Source: CBDTYW01 sp965364735
Lineage (GTDB): Bacteria; Actinomycetota; Nitriliruptoria; Nitriliruptorales; Nitriliruptoraceae
Assembly (NCBI GenBank): GCA_965364735.1
Contig: CBDTYW010000226.1
Span: forward strand, 1 to 6,138
Direction of reading: 5' to 3'
DNA length: 6,138 nt
Positions 6,090 to 6,138 of this stretch are shown piece after piece. The position numbers were made by a program, and so were the translations under genes. Positions within the stretch are counted from its first letter, which is position 1. Each line of letters opens with the position of its first letter. The notes under the pieces are model-generated. The model searched no databases, was not told the origin of the DNA, and was given only the letters and a program-made list of their open reading frames with translations.

Positions 6090-6138
6090 CTAGAGCCGCT
6101 CGCCGTGGCGGCCGTGCCGGCGCGCGACGCAGCCCGCC
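6090..6138 (-). CDS. Possible C-terminal tail of an upstream gene
   Basis: One minus-strand frame runs from the window edge through about 15 codons and ends in TAG at 6090-6092, encoding a basic tail ending RRHGRHGERL. In many actinobacteria a gene on the same strand (a HIT-family protein in mycobacteria) precedes pgsA, so a gene end here is plausible. The piece is too short to recognise, and short open frames are expected by chance at this GC content. It may equally be non-coding. Confidence 0.2.
   Translation of the reverse strand, partial: AGCVARRHGRHGERL

Noticed and set aside
1..6138. A new defence, mobile or otherwise undescribed multi-gene system
   Set aside because: All seven main genes belong to known families and most are housekeeping. 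There are no transposase, integrase, toxin, nuclease or CRISPR-like repeats, and no composition break marks an inserted island.

Overview
The window is GC-rich DNA (about two thirds G+C or more by eye) in which every convincing gene lies on the minus strand, so transcription runs from high to low coordinates. The first three genes in that direction are a phosphatidylinositol-phosphate synthase, a PatA-like acyltransferase and a PimA-like mannosyltransferase. Together they form the early part of phosphatidylinositol mannoside (PIM) synthesis, a pathway essentially confined to Actinomycetota. The organism is therefore an actinobacterium. The sequences diverge from the mycobacterial versions as I remember them, and lemA and DUF3048 genes sit between the PIM and PLP genes, so a lineage outside the mycobacterial/corynebacterial group seems likely. 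I cannot name the genus.

Layout in transcription order: (1) 6138-6033, a short leader with a perfect hairpin just upstream of the first ribosome binding site, and perhaps the tail of an upstream gene. (2) 6032-3202, the PIM block: pgsA-type PIP synthase, acyltransferase, PimA. The first two genes overlap by 4 bases and the next two are 3 bases apart. (3) 3201-3116, an 86-base gap with a weak -10-like hexamer. (4) 3115-1399, an envelope pair 7 bases apart: a LemA protein and a DUF3048 (YerB-type) lipoprotein. (5) 1398-1301, a 98-base gap with a bulged palindrome and another weak -10-like hexamer. (6) 1300 to the left edge, the vitamin B6 block: pdxS and pdxT overlapping by 4 bases, with pdxT cut off by the window edge.

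How the genes work together: the PIP synthase makes phosphatidylinositol phosphate from CDP-diacylglycerol and inositol 1-phosphate. A phosphatase not in this window would remove the phosphate. PimA then mannosylates phosphatidylinositol on the cytoplasmic face of the membrane, and the acyltransferase acylates the mannose. PdxS and PdxT form the pyridoxal 5'-phosphate (PLP) synthase complex. LemA and the DUF3048 lipoprotein are predicted envelope proteins of unclear function. The PIM genes lie near pdxS-pdxT in other actinobacteria too, so this is mostly a conserved housekeeping region. I found no mobile element, CRISPR array, structural RNA gene or defence-like system.
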